Source: Sinorhizobium meliloti 4H41 (GTDB lineage: Bacteria > Pseudomonadota > Alphaproteobacteria > Rhizobiales > Rhizobiaceae). Taken from it: a DNA stretch of 64,000 nt. The translations under genes were made by a program, and so were the position numbers. The notes beneath the pieces are model-generated. The model was not told where the DNA came from and ran no database searches. It saw only the letters and a list, made by a program, of their open reading frames with translations. The stretch covers positions 1-64,000 of the forward strand of contig NZ_AQWP01000018.1 in assembly GCF_000375585.1 (NCBI RefSeq), read 5' to 3'. Of the stretch, positions 1 through 9,010 are shown one piece after another; the first letter of the stretch is position 1, and the number at the start of each line of letters is the position of its first letter.

Positions 1-292
1 TGGAGCGCTTTCTGACGGACGGCCGTATCGAGATCGACTCCAACATCGTCGAGCGCGCGATCAGGCCCCAAACAATTACGAGAAAGAACAGTCTATTCGC
101 CGGCAGCGAGGGTGGTGGACGAACCTGGGCGACGGTGGCCACCTTGCTGCAAACCTGCAAAATGAATTGCGTCGATCCGCTCGACTGGCTCTCCCAAACC
201 TTGACCCGCATCGCTCAAGGCTGGCCCGCATCCGAAATAGAAGCGCTCATGCCCTGGAAGTTCAAGCCTGACGTTATCGGCTGACCGCTTAC
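1..292 (+). mobile_element. IS66-family insertion sequence, right end only
   Basis: The segment holds the last part of an IS66-type transposase followed at 280-292 by GCTGACCGCTTAC. Its reverse complement begins GTAAGCG, the usual kind of IS66 terminal repeat. If 292 is the last base of the element, the next eight bases, AGAGAGAA at 293-300, would be the target duplication that IS66 elements make. The left end lies outside the window, so this cannot be checked here. Confidence 0.7.
3..284 (+). CDS. tnpC: IS66 family transposase TnpC, C-terminal 93 residues (partial)
   Basis: The reading frame is open from the window edge to TGA at 282-284. It carries the end of the IS66 DDE catalytic domain: the block IEIDSNIVERAIRP contains the final catalytic glutamate, followed by RKNSLFAGSEGGGRTWA and the usual C-terminal segment with TCKMNCVDPLDWL. 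IS66 TnpC proteins are about 500 residues, so roughly the last fifth is seen. Nothing in the visible part is broken. A second, decayed IS66 transposase fragment lies near 37.7 kb and has diverged from this one, so the two are not copies of one recent insertion. Confidence 0.9.
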   Translation, partial: ERFLTDGRIEIDSNIVERAIRPQTITRKNSLFAGSEGGGRTWATVATLLQTCKMNCVDPLDWLSQTLTRIAQGWPASEIEALMPWKFKPDVIG

Positions 293-311
293 AGAGAGAA
301 AGGGTACGCCT

Positions 312-428
312 ATGACCACAGAGACGACAACGCTAACGACCGAAACCAACCAACTTTGGAATGCAACCTTGCAGACTATCGTGGCCTTCGGCACGGGCGC
401 CGCGTCAGGGCTTACCCTGTTAGGCTAA
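312..428 (+). CDS. possible 38-residue protein next to the IS66 end
   Basis: A short frame starts at ATG 312 about eight bases after an AGAAAGGG purine stretch and ends at TAA 426-428. The product has a threonine-rich start (MTTETTTLTTETNQ) and a hydrophobic, glycine-rich end (IVAFGTGAASGLTLLG). It could be a small membrane-associated peptide, or the start of a gene cut by rearrangement. I recognise no family. It sits just outside the presumed IS66 target site. Confidence 0.2.
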   Translation: MTTETTTLTTETNQLWNATLQTIVAFGTGAASGLTLLG

Positions 429-697
429 AAGCTTTGAACATGACGGCGGCGACATCAGGGAAAGCCGCCATCACCAATTCCTATAGCCCGTCCGCGATAG
501 CAGATGCCGAATTTCACCATCGAAGGATCAATCTCTACGACGGCGTGATCAGTATTCATCTATCTGGCGATCGATCTCCGCCTCGGCCGCAGCGCAGCTC
601 TCTGCGAGAGTCGGTTTCTATTTCTTTGAAAGAGCCGCGGAAATTTGGCTCGTGGGGTGTGCGTGTGTGGGTGACAATACTATCCCCACCTGTTGAG
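429..697. other. non-coding stretch between IS66 end and ABC-3C operon
   Basis: I see no convincing gene here. Open frames exist on both strands but lack a ribosome binding site and protein-like composition. The stretch lies downstream of the minus-strand ATPase gene, so it would contain that operon's 3' end. No clear hairpin terminator was found. Confidence 0.4.
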
Positions 698-2638
698 TTA
701 GGTTGAGCGAAGCCAACTGAGGGGAACGAGTTTAATATTATCTCGCCACCGTTGGACGGTAGAATCCCGGAACCAGTCTTCCAAAAGTTCGACGTGGTCC
801 ATAACGATGATTTGCATGTTGGGGTAGTGCTCTGCGCAATACTCGAAGAGTAGCCGATAGAGCCTCGCGACGGCCGCCTGATCTTCGTCTCCCTTGCCAT
901 CGATTTCGCCAACGTCTCGTTCGGGCGGGTAATGCGCTTGAGACGGCTGATCGAGCATCAGGAATGCCGGGACCGGTCGATTCCGAGCACGGAACAAGCC
1001 GTGCATCGCGAGATGTGCAGCGACATGGTATCCGACCCAGTTTTCGCCACTTCCAATTTGAGGCAATGCCAGGGGGCCGTCTATAGTGTCGGCGACGACC
1101 GTAAGGTTCTTGCGGTCGAGGCGTAGAGGGTTGTCGCCATGTTCGAGTTCCAGCAATCTTGCGTACCGGGTGAGGTCGCGCCCGACGATGCCCAATGCAG
1201 TTGTGAGCCTCTCCTCGAGCGCCTCTTGATCAAGCAGTTGCTCAAGCTCGGACACCTCGGCTCGGGCCCGCGCGATCGCAAGCCGGATACCCTCGTCGGA
1301 GGCGACAGTTCTTGCATTCTCGAGATAATATCCAATTCGGCCGGCGGTTCGAGCCTGCTCGGTGAACTGGTCTTGCTCGATCCGAAGTCGCTCGTTTTCG
1401 GATATTCGAGTGAGGATGTCGGCCTGGACGGTCTTTAACTGATCTTCGAGTGTGTTCCGACGTGACTCAAGGTCGGCCTGCCTTGACTGCAGGCGCGGAT
1501 TGTCCCGACGCACCGATTGCAGTTGCCCCTCAAGTGCAGTGAGCGACTTACGCACATCGCTCACAGACGGAATGGGTGTGGCCAGATGACTGTCGCAAAG
1601 GGGACACGTCGCGGCATCGCCGCTGTCGTCGGCGAGCAAGCCAATTGACGCCAGCCGCGCTTGTTGCTCTCTGGCCTCGACCTGAAATTCTGAAGCCTCG
1701 CGTTCAAGCCGCTGAACGTCTGCAATCTCTTCGCGTACCTCTTGCAGTTCGCCACGCAGCCGTCGCCGGCGGTTCTCCAGATCGGTCAGGTCCGCGGCCG
1801 GATCGTCGTTGCGGGCGTAGGCAAGCTCTCGGGGTGCGGCAGCGCTCGCAAGCAGGGCGCGAAGGCCAGCTGTAGAGGCAGCCAGTACGTCCGGGGCTAG
1901 AAGGCCAACGCGTTTGGCTTCCTGCAGCAGTGACTGGGCAGTGCCAGATGCTTCATTTGCGAGGGTCCGAGCTTCGGCATATTCACGCTCGAGCCTGCGC
2001 AATCGCGCTCGAGCTTCATCGTAGCGCATGCGTTGAAGGTAGTGATCCTCACCCATGGCGCCGACGAAGTAAGGCAACGTATCCTTGATGTGCGAAGGGA
2101 TAAATTGTTCGCCCTGCCGATGAAAAAGAAGGCGGCGACTTGCTATCTCGTCTTGGGCTTGTAGGCAAAAGAAGATTGCCTGGCTAGCCGAGGCTTCCAG
2201 CGGTGCCCGCGTCGATCCGGGCTCCGGCACGTGCTTGTTTTCCGCAATGCCCAGTACCATTGAAAGCTGGGCACGCAAGCCATCGGCGGTGACGTTCTTT
2301 ACGAAGGGCTGCGGCGTGTCTGGGAATCCCTCAACTCCCCGCTCGAAAAAGATTTCGTCGCTGGCTTTTCCGGCTGGTCCCGGATTTTTGCGCGCTATGA
2401 GGATTCCTTCGCCGTCGCGATCGAGGAGGATCGAGAACCAGGAGACGCTGCGCCGAATTTCGCCCTCGGGGATAGTACATTCGCCCCGTCCCCAACAGTA
2501 GTCAACGATATCGAGTAACGCCGACTTTCCCGTCTTTGAAGCACCGGTGACAATGTTCAGACGACCGAGAACAAAGTCGACGTCGCGGCGCTCACCGCTA
2601 TGGGAATAAATTGCGACGGCGCGCAACTGCAATGTCAT
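698..2638 (-). CDS. ABC-3C system ATPase, DUF3732 family, Rad50-like
   Basis: This 646-residue protein is the ATPase of an ABC three-component system. Residues 32-39 form a Walker A loop (GASKTGKS). A long charged, coiled-coil-like middle contains CPLC at about residues 345-348, resembling the zinc hook of Rad50/SMC proteins. Near the C-terminus, IGSGENWVGYH resembles an ABC signature and FLMLDQPSQ a Walker B strand. The ATG at 2638 is preferred because it overlaps the stop of the upstream gene as ATGA; an in-frame start 57 bases upstream would lie inside that gene. The family is known from conflict and nucleoprotein-remodelling systems. Here it is the last gene of a three-gene operon and probably controls the nuclease-like first gene product through DNA-sensing ATP hydrolysis; that role is inferred. 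Confidence 0.85.
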   Translation of the reverse strand: MTLQLRAVAIYSHSGERRDVDFVLGRLNIVTGASKTGKSALLDIVDYCWGRGECTIPEGEIRRSVSWFSILLDRDGEGILIARKNPGPAGKASDEIFFERGVEGFPDTPQPFVKNVTADGLRAQLSMVLGIAENKHVPEPGSTRAPLEASASQAIFFCLQAQDEIASRRLLFHRQGEQFIPSHIKDTLPYFVGAMGEDHYLQRMRYDEARARLRRLEREYAEARTLANEASGTAQSLLQEAKRVGLLAPDVLAASTAGLRALLASAAAPRELAYARNDDPAADLTDLENRRRRLRGELQEVREEIADVQRLEREASEFQVEAREQQARLASIGLLADDSGDAATCPLCDSHLATPIPSVSDVRKSLTALEGQLQSVRRDNPRLQSRQADLESRRNTLEDQLKTVQADILTRISENERLRIEQDQFTEQARTAGRIGYYLENARTVASDEGIRLAIARARAEVSELEQLLDQEALEERLTTALGIVGRDLTRYARLLELEHGDNPLRLDRKNLTVVADTIDGPLALPQIGSGENWVGYHVAAHLAMHGLFRARNRPVPAFLMLDQPSQAHYPPERDVGEIDGKGDEDQAAVARLYRLLFEYCAEHYPNMQIIVMDHVELLEDWFRDSTVQRWRDNIKLVPLSWLRST

Positions 2639-3144
2639 GGCGTCACACCCATGGTTTGAAGAATCTGAACCGGCGCGCCCTGATTGGCGAACCATCGGCC
2701 CAACAGCGCGGCTGCGCGACGGATGTCGTCGACGTCAGGTGTCGAGGTTGGTGTTTGTGCCGAGAGCTTCATCGGTTTTTGCCCTGTCCGCAATCCTTCG
2801 GCGCCCACTACAAGTGCCTTGTGCTGAGCAAGGAACAGCAAAGCCTCCCGGCTGATCGGACGGAGGCGCAAAGTGCGGTCCGGTAGCTCGGCGATAACCG
2901 CTTCATTTTCTGCGGACCAGGTTGCAAAAGTCGTATTGGCCCTGCCGGGCAGAACTGCAAGGGTTGGAGGGTGTAATAGTAACGGCAGAACGACGAAGGC
3001 AAGCGGAAGGGGAAATGCTGAAGCTCGAATTCGCTCGTAATCCTTGACGGCACGAGCAATCAGTTCGCCGCAAAATGCCGGGTTGAGAAGTGCTGCTTCC
3101 TCGGAGGGACGATCGCGCCACGCGAGGCTCCATCGTGACGCCAC
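2635..3144 (-). CDS. ABC-3C system middle component
   Basis: This 169-residue protein sits between the effector and ATPase genes, the position of the 'three component ABC system middle component' family. Its N-terminal segment (WRDRPSEEAALLNPAFCGELI) is the typical family start, followed by a hydrophobic FPLPLAFVVLPLLLH stretch. GTG at 3144 is chosen as start: it lies two bases after the upstream TAG and is preceded by a strong GAGGAGG. An ATG further upstream would overlap the previous gene by over 40 bases. The 3' end overlaps the ATPase start by four bases, so translation of all three genes is probably coupled. The role is structural or adaptor-like by family; no catalytic motif is visible. 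Confidence 0.8.
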   Translation of the reverse strand: MASRWSLAWRDRPSEEAALLNPAFCGELIARAVKDYERIRASAFPLPLAFVVLPLLLHPPTLAVLPGRANTTFATWSAENEAVIAELPDRTLRLRPISREALLFLAQHKALVVGAEGLRTGQKPMKLSAQTPTSTPDVDDIRRAAALLGRWFANQGAPVQILQTMGVTP

Positions 3145-3146
3145 TG

Positions 3147-4358
3147 CTAGACCTCCTCGGTTGCGCAGGCCGTCTCGTAGTCCGGGTGCCAACCTACACG
3201 CAGCTCGTTGGCCAGAATGTGATAGGAGCCGACGGTCAAAAAGCGGTGAGTGACGGTCCGGAACGGGAAACGGGCGTCAGCTTCCACCCAGCTATACAGT
3301 TCCTGCCCAGCTTGGCGGTATCCCAAATCGGTCATTCCGCCATCTCCGATTTTATCGCGCATCTGCTGAAAGCGCGGTTGCCATTCCTCGATGAGAGTCA
3401 TCTCGTATCGCGCGATCTCGCCATCGAAGACCAGATGCTCGCGAACCCATTTGGATCTCTGGGTAAACGCGCGGTAGTAGTCGCGCTTAGCATATTCGAT
3501 TCGATTTCCGCCAACGCCGATCGCCTTCAATTGGCGGACAAATGCGCGCCTTTCGTAGTCGGCGATCTCGTCCGTTGTGGGATCAACATGCTCCTGGTCT
3601 GCGACCAAAGCGTCCCGTTTCAAGCCATCGCGTATGTCGTCGAGCTTTGCTTCTAGCTCCAACACGGAGATTGACTCCACAGGGCTCGCCATAAGTGCTC
3701 TGCAAACGCGTGGCCACCACCAGCCCTCCAGTCGCTCGCGGGCAACACCTGCCTGACCCCGAGGCGCGAGCATTCGCAAGTCGTTCTCGATGGTCTTATC
3801 CAGATCAGTGACGAGAGGTTGATTGTCAAGGATTTCGACCGAGCTCAGCAGCGAGGCACGCATTGTTGGGCTGAGAGCCATGAAAGCGGCGTAAGCTGCC
3901 TTCAATTCTTGATTTCCCCCCGCCTCAGCGACGGCAACCAGCAGCGCAGCAGCAGCCTTGGGATCGCGTGTTTTTCCTTCGGAGTAGGCGCCAGGCGGAA
4001 GGAGCATGGCAGCTGCGCTATCGCTTGGCGCACGACCGGTTGTCACCAAAGCCAGGCGGGTACGCGCGGGAAGTGTCGGATCTTGCGCAGTAGCCTCACT
4101 CCAGACGCGAAGTGTCTTCCAAAGGTCGACGCTTTTGTCCGTGAGACTTGCGATACGATCGATGTGGTGCTTGGCCTGAAGAAGCTCCAGCGGTGTTCCA
4201 TCTCTCTCGAATGAAACATCGTCCAGCCTTTCGATGCCTACCTCTACCCCCGCATCGGCATTCACGTGCCTCAGACACAGCGCTAGAGCCAAGCGGGCCT
4301 GATAAAGATAACCTGATGCGGATGGAGCTGCGCTAAAGTTCGTAGATGCAATGGCCAA
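3147..4358 (-). CDS. ABC-3C effector protein, DUF4297-like nuclease domain plus C-terminal ABC-3C region
   Basis: This protein of about 403 residues begins the ABC-3C operon. Near its N-terminus are GYLYQARLAL (about 16-25), an acidic ERLDDVSFE block (about 43-51) and LELLQAKHH (about 57-65), then LTDKSVDLWKTLRVW. This matches the DUF4297/Cap4-like restriction-endonuclease fold, where an acidic residue and a Q/E-x-K pair form the active site. The remainder, rich in aromatic residues and ending near GWHPDYETA, is the C-terminal region typical of ABC-3C proteins. The start is uncertain: TTG at 4358 has an excellent AGGGGGA five bases upstream, while ATG at 4388 and 4463 lack a good site. Predicted role: a dsDNase effector held in check by the other two components; this is inference from family architecture. 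Confidence 0.75.
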   Translation of the reverse strand: MAIASTNFSAAPSASGYLYQARLALALCLRHVNADAGVEVGIERLDDVSFERDGTPLELLQAKHHIDRIASLTDKSVDLWKTLRVWSEATAQDPTLPARTRLALVTTGRAPSDSAAAMLLPPGAYSEGKTRDPKAAAALLVAVAEAGGNQELKAAYAAFMALSPTMRASLLSSVEILDNQPLVTDLDKTIENDLRMLAPRGQAGVARERLEGWWWPRVCRALMASPVESISVLELEAKLDDIRDGLKRDALVADQEHVDPTTDEIADYERRAFVRQLKAIGVGGNRIEYAKRDYYRAFTQRSKWVREHLVFDGEIARYEMTLIEEWQPRFQQMRDKIGDGGMTDLGYRQAGQELYSWVEADARFPFRTVTHRFLTVGSYHILANELRVGWHPDYETACATEEV

Positions 4359-4806
4359 GCTGATCCCCCTAAGGTTGAGCTTAACCATTTTTTCTTGAAC
4401 AGCAATCTCGCGCCAGTAATTTGTGCGTTCCCAAGAACAAAGCGCACAGAAAACGGTCCGCACTCACGGCCAAGACAGTAGTACAGAGCGCCTAACGTCG
4501 ACGGCTAGCCCTTTCGTGCTCCGCAATCAGGTAGATCAAGTAACTTCGTGTAAGATTTCGTTGGTCCGAAAACGCTGACAAGCGTTCCGCCGCGCCGGAT
4601 CAACCCTAATCGGTCAAACCATGACGAGCCAGGCTTGGCGTCGCTAGGAGCTTAAACGGAGGGGCACGCCCGGCCCGCTTGGCACCACGACGGGAAGATC
4701 CTCATTTTGGCACGGATAGGAGGAGAATCCGCTGGCCGGGCGGCCAGTTGATAGCCACCCAAATTGCGCCGGTTGCGCTGCAACCCCGCGCGATCGCGTG
4801 CCGGTC
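4359..4806. other. intergenic stretch upstream of ABC-3C operon
   Basis: About 450 bases separate the first ABC-3C gene from the 3' end of the helicase gene, both on the minus strand. The ABC-3C promoter should lie near 4370-4500, but I could not pick out convincing -35/-10 boxes. The rest is GC-rich and shows no gene, RNA or repeat that I recognise. Confidence 0.4.
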
Positions 4807-7277
4807 CTATCCTTCCTTATTATGTTTCATCGGAACGGAATATTGCTGAAGGAAAGTTGTCGGCGTGAAGCTGTGGGTCGTCAGAAGCTGACCGATGCGC
4901 TGGACGTCGTTGAGGACATTGGCGTCTCCGAGAGCTTTTGCGAAATCAAGCAATGCGTTGCGCAGCTTCTCAAGTTGCTTTTCGGTCATGACCCGGGCGC
5001 CCTCGATCACCGCCGCTCCCGGACCGACATGTTTCAACGGGTGAATGATCAGCACGTGTTTTGGCACGATCTTTGTATATTTCTCCTCGAACCAGTCGAT
5101 CGCTTGGCCCAACTGCCCAAGGTCGTCCTTGGATATGCCCTTTTCGGATTTCGCACCGTTCTTGCATTCGATGACGACAAACTCGCCATTGGAAAACGCC
5201 AAAAGGTTGTCCGGTCCCTTTTCGAAAGAGATCTCCGGCCGCTGCGACCCCATCCCGAGCAAGCGTCCCATGGCCATGATGGCGCCCTCGAACTCGTTGT
5301 TGGTGTCAGGCGCAAATTGCAGGTCCTCGACGAGAGTCTTGAAATGGAGAATCCGATCGGTTGCTTCCAGGAAGCGATTCCGGTGATATTCTTGAACCGC
5401 GGCAGCCTGCTTGCCGGCAACCGGCGCCAGTTTCTGATAGGCAATTCCCTCGATGGGCTTCAAAACCTGCTGATTGAGCTTGTGCGCCGCCAGTAGTACC
5501 TTCTGAGCATTTCCCGGGTCGATATGATGAGCGATTTCCGCTTGCCTGACGAGCGCGAACGCTTTCGCGTCGTCATCGTCGAGGGTGTTCCCGAGGGCCT
5601 TCAGGACCCCAACAGCATCGGGGTGATCGTTGATCCTTGCCAGGTCGAAGGCTTCGCGAATCCCGACCCCGACCGAGTCGAGCGAGAGGCCCGGTTCAAC
5701 CTTGGCCTTAAGGAGCGCTTTCTTGGCAACCTTGACCCATTGGGGATCGCGATCGAGGCATTGCTGGATGACCTTTTTCAGGCCTGCCATGTCCGTGCCG
5801 TCGAGCTGTTTGGCCAAGCTCGTCGAGAGTTCCAGCTGCGCCTGCGTCGCGCCGGTCAGCATCTTGCGGCCTTCCGGAGACTTGATCCGGCTCGTGAGCT
5901 TCGCTCCACACAGGAGGACGACGCAATAGTCGTCGTTCGAGCGAACACCCCGCCCCATGCCTTGCTCGATACGTTGCATTTGACGGCGAAGTCCAGCCTT
6001 CGAATCCGCCAGAATGTTCATGTCGGACGCCTCACGAAATGAGGACACCTCGGGAAGATCGACAAGCGCGAGAACGCGGCAAGCATCTCCGGGCAGATCG
6101 ATGCCGTCGTATCGGTTGATCAGGACAGTCAGGCCGACATGTCCCGCCCGCAATTTGTCGATGCCGACCGTCACCTTGTCGCCGATCAATATCTGGTCGG
6201 CGACATCAGCCCAATCCTCTGAAGCGGCCTTCGAAGGAACGATCACCACGACGTTCTCTTTTTTCGCGATGCTAACGAGCATCTTTCGAATGTCCGGTAT
6301 CTCGATGTCGGGGTTGAGCTCTTGCGGCATCAGGATCATCCGCTCGCCCATGAACTGGGACGATACCGGAATGATCGGGTCAGCAAGCTTTTTGGAGTTC
6401 GCGCCGAAATGGGTGACCAGCACCGTATCGTCGGAGAGCGTCGCCGTCATGTAGATCCGGCGCTTTGCCTTCGAGAAGGATCGAAGCAGATCGGTGGGCG
6501 GGCAGATCGGCTCGATTTCGAGCGATTGGCCGCCAATGAAGCAACGGCAATAGGGAAGGATCTCGTGAAGCAGCGGGTAGCTGAACATCAGCTCGTCGTC
6601 GTCCTTGCTCTCGTGCAGAACCTTGAGGATCTTGTCCTGCTTGTCCTTCCAGGCCCAAAACGGCACTTCCATGATGGCGCGGGGATCGCTTGCCTCCAGC
6701 GAGAGGAAGCGTGAATGGCTTTGCTTCTTGAGATCGCCGGAGACGATCTTCAGAATTTTACCGTAGGCTTCGTGGGTGTGCGGAAGCTTGATCCGGAATT
6801 GATCGGAAATCGTCGCGATCGAAGCATGGGCGTCGTCGACGATAACCGCGCCGATATTCAGTTTGACGTTCTCGACGCCGAAAACCGATCGGCCGTTGAA
6901 GAGCTTGTGGACGGTCGTGACACAGATTTTCTGACCAGCTGCGAATGCCGCGTCGCGGGGATCCTCCACCACTTCCAACCCAAGTGCGTCTGCTTCTTCG
7001 GTGACCTGCGAGACCAATTGGTGATCGGGGCAAATATAAAGCGCAAGACCCACACCCTCGTTGAGCGAGCTTTGCAACAGGAGAAGCCCGACGAGTGTCT
7101 TGCCGCTGCCTACATTGAGCTTGATGACCGTGTCGCGCTGACCCAGGCCTTCATGACCTCTGTTTGGATATCGCGGGGGAATGCAAAACGTTTATCTCGG
7201 TTGAGCGTCAGAAAAATGTCGCGAGGATCAATGACCGGTGCTTCGTCGTCGTCCAGCAAGTCTTCAAAATTTACCAA
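4807..7277 (-). pseudogene. SF2 helicase fused to PD-(D/E)XK nuclease, one-base frameshift
   Basis: After restoring one base the product is about 823 residues. A Walker A motif NVGSGKT lies at about 55-61 and a DDAH box (VIVDDAHAS) at about 146-154. The second helicase domain contains YMTATLSDD, INRYDGIDLPGD and a QGMGRGVR arginine-finger region. A C-terminal PD-(D/E)XK nuclease has PD at 689-690 and ECK at 704-706. Codons for the first 45 residues are in another frame. The frames meet at a GGG run (CCC at 7142-7144 on the plus strand); GGGG would restore MKAW-GQRDTVIKLNVG. The start is TTG at 7277, five bases after GGGAGG. The break could be real inactivation or a sequencing error; the downstream 756 codons are intact. 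The gene sits tail-to-head with the ABC-3C operon and divergent from a nuclease-like gene, suggesting defence. Confidence 0.8.
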
Positions 7278-7438
7278 ATTTGCCTCCCAACAGCGCTCCA
7301 ATCGATAGCCCACGCCGCATATATGCATCAACCTGAGATTTACCAATGACGGTTTCGATGAGTCCGTCTGACATTTTGTAATTAGGGCGCGCAAAAACGC
7401 TGATCGACTCGGGTAGGATTGGAAGAGGGACGCGAGCT

Positions 7439-7564
7439 TACTGGCGCGAAACGGACGCCGTGATCGATCATATCGCCGACGCGCCGCGGACCTTCGAACT
7501 TCCTTATCTGGAGACCCCGGCGCGCCAGATTGAGGAGCAGCTAAAGCATCAACTGGGCGGTTGA
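7439..7564 (+). pseudogene. C-terminal remnant of an unidentified protein
   Basis: A plus-strand frame ending at TGA 7562-7564 reads as protein-like (REETD-type start, then TFELPYLETPARQIEEQLK) but has no start codon or ribosome binding site and no upstream continuation. It looks like the last 40 or so codons of a gene whose remainder was lost. I do not recognise the family. It lies between the divergent helicase and nuclease-like genes, so it marks an old junction in the island. Confidence 0.25.
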
Positions 7565-7631
7565 GCGGCTGAGGACCGCGGCTCGCTTGCAGCAATTCAC
7601 CTTGTGAAGGACGTCCACCGCGCATAACAAT

Positions 7632-8657
7632 ATGAAGAAAATTCGGGCGGGTTGTTTGGGAATGCAGTTCAAGCAAAGAACATTAATGCAGATCGCGGAT
7701 ATGATCTGCGGGAATTTCGAAGACAAGGATAGCTATTTCCGTTATCGTTCAAGCACCTATCTCACCGAGTTTTTCTACGACTGCGATACGGACTATCGCC
7801 ACGACGGGTCGACCCGCAACTATTGGGTGGCCGAAACACTTAAGCAAATTCTTGCCGAGCCGCATCCGGGGTCAAGCGTTCCTCCGCAGACGTTCGGACG
7901 TGTGATCAAAACCCTGATGGACCAATCGGATGCCAAGAACGAGGTTTCTGATCGGCCAAATGCGTTGGAGATGCTCAATGGCGCGCTGGCGCGGGAGGGC
8001 TTCGAGGCCTTCTACGCCGAGGACCGTCAATGCTATCTGCGGCACATCGCGACCAATACGATTGCGACGGCAGGGCCCAATCCCCATCGCCCATTCTCGG
8101 CGACAGAGCTCAAGCGCCGAGAACAGTTGACCGCATATCTCGAAAGCGTCTCGGAAGATGCGCTCATCGAGGACGTTCTGCTGCCGCTGTTCCGTCAGCT
8201 TGGTTTTCACAGGATCGCCGCTGCGGGGCACCGGGACAAGCAACTGGAATACGGCAAGGACGTTTGGATGAAGTACACGCTGCCGACGCAGCACGTCCTC
8301 TATTTTGGCATGCAGGTGAAGAAGGGGAAGCTTGATGCCGCCGGCGTCAGCAAGGCTCAGACGGCCAACGTCGCCGAGATCCTGAATCAGGTCACGATGA
8401 TGCTCGGGCATGAGGTTTTTGATCCCGAGATCGGCAAGCGCGTCCTGGTCGATCATGCCTTCATCGTAGCAGGCGGCGAAATCACGAAGGCCGCGCGGAA
8501 CTGGCTTGGAAACAAGCTTGATGCCTCGAAACGCAGCCAGATTCTGTTCATGGATCGCGACGATCTCCTGAATCTGTATGTGGTCACGAACCTGCCATTG
8601 CCAACCGCAGCGGTGCCTACAGCCACGCCCCCGGATGACGGTGACCTGCCATTCTAG
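7632..8657 (+). CDS. restriction-endonuclease-like protein, probable defence gene
   Basis: The 341-residue product has a well-defined N-terminal domain beginning at MQIADMICGNF and a C-terminal part resembling restriction endonuclease folds. Residues around 179-193 (IEDVLLPLFRQLGFH), GKD with Asp210, and FGMQVKKGKLD with Gln228 and Lys230 form a plausible D...Q-x-K active site. No membrane segment or signal peptide is seen; the C-terminus is a proline- and acid-rich tail. Starts at 7632, 7662 and 7686 are all possible. None has a strong ribosome site, and the conserved-looking part begins at 7686. The gene is divergent from the helicase-nuclease gene and its products may act together. I know proteins of this appearance only as hypothetical, so the function is inferred from fold motifs. 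Confidence 0.7.
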   Translation: MKKIRAGCLGMQFKQRTLMQIADMICGNFEDKDSYFRYRSSTYLTEFFYDCDTDYRHDGSTRNYWVAETLKQILAEPHPGSSVPPQTFGRVIKTLMDQSDAKNEVSDRPNALEMLNGALAREGFEAFYAEDRQCYLRHIATNTIATAGPNPHRPFSATELKRREQLTAYLESVSEDALIEDVLLPLFRQLGFHRIAAAGHRDKQLEYGKDVWMKYTLPTQHVLYFGMQVKKGKLDAAGVSKAQTANVAEILNQVTMMLGHEVFDPEIGKRVLVDHAFIVAGGEITKAARNWLGNKLDASKRSQILFMDRDDLLNLYVVTNLPLPTAAVPTATPPDDGDLPF

Positions 8658-8707
8658 AGACGCCAGATCCGGCAAAACATCATCAATCAGTTTCAATAGG
8701 TTACGAA

Positions 8708-8869
8708 TTGCTCACACGCGGCCATCTCATTGGACAGATCGTCGATGATCTGGTCCGCATTGCAGCGCAGGCTCAGCAGCGCGCGCAGCTGCATCTTTTT
8801 GACCTCCACGTCCACGTCGAGGACTTCGCCAAGGAGGTGCTCAATCGTGTGGCCCTTCATTTTAAATAG
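8708..8869 (+). pseudogene. SMEK-domain-like N-terminal fragment
   Basis: A frame of 53 codons from TTG 8708 to TAG 8867-8869 encodes RGHLIGQIVDDLVRIAAQ followed by LHLFDLHVHVEDFAKEVLN. This resembles the N-terminal SMEK-type domain of defence-associated proteins, where a short helix is followed by a LFD-h-N-h-x-AEDFF-x-x-LLN motif. Normal members continue for hundreds of residues; here the frame stops just after the domain's first helices. It is probably a broken gene at the right edge of the defence island. The assignment is from motif memory only. Confidence 0.4.
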
Positions 8870-9010
8870 AGAAGCGACGAGGTTGGTGCGTCAACGGGTG
8901 CTTAGCGGCTCTGGTTACCTCGCTCGCACAATGGATTCCGCGCCATAAGAGTATGGAACTTCTTGAATCAGAGTCCGTTTTTCGAGGACCGAACAATCAG
9001 GAGAATAACA

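Noticed and set aside
356..706. 116-codon plus-strand frame
   Set aside because: No ribosome site, low protein character, and it overlaps the end of the DUF3732 gene.
4798..6042. Long plus-strand frames opposite the helicase
   Set aside because: They are complementary shadows of the helicase-nuclease gene in high-GC DNA; they lack start signals and family motifs.
4807..8657. Hachiman (HamA/HamB) defence system
   Set aside because: A helicase beside a nuclease-like gene suggested it, but the small protein lacks features I associate with HamA (DUF1837), the genes are divergent, and the helicase has its own PD-(D/E)XK domain.
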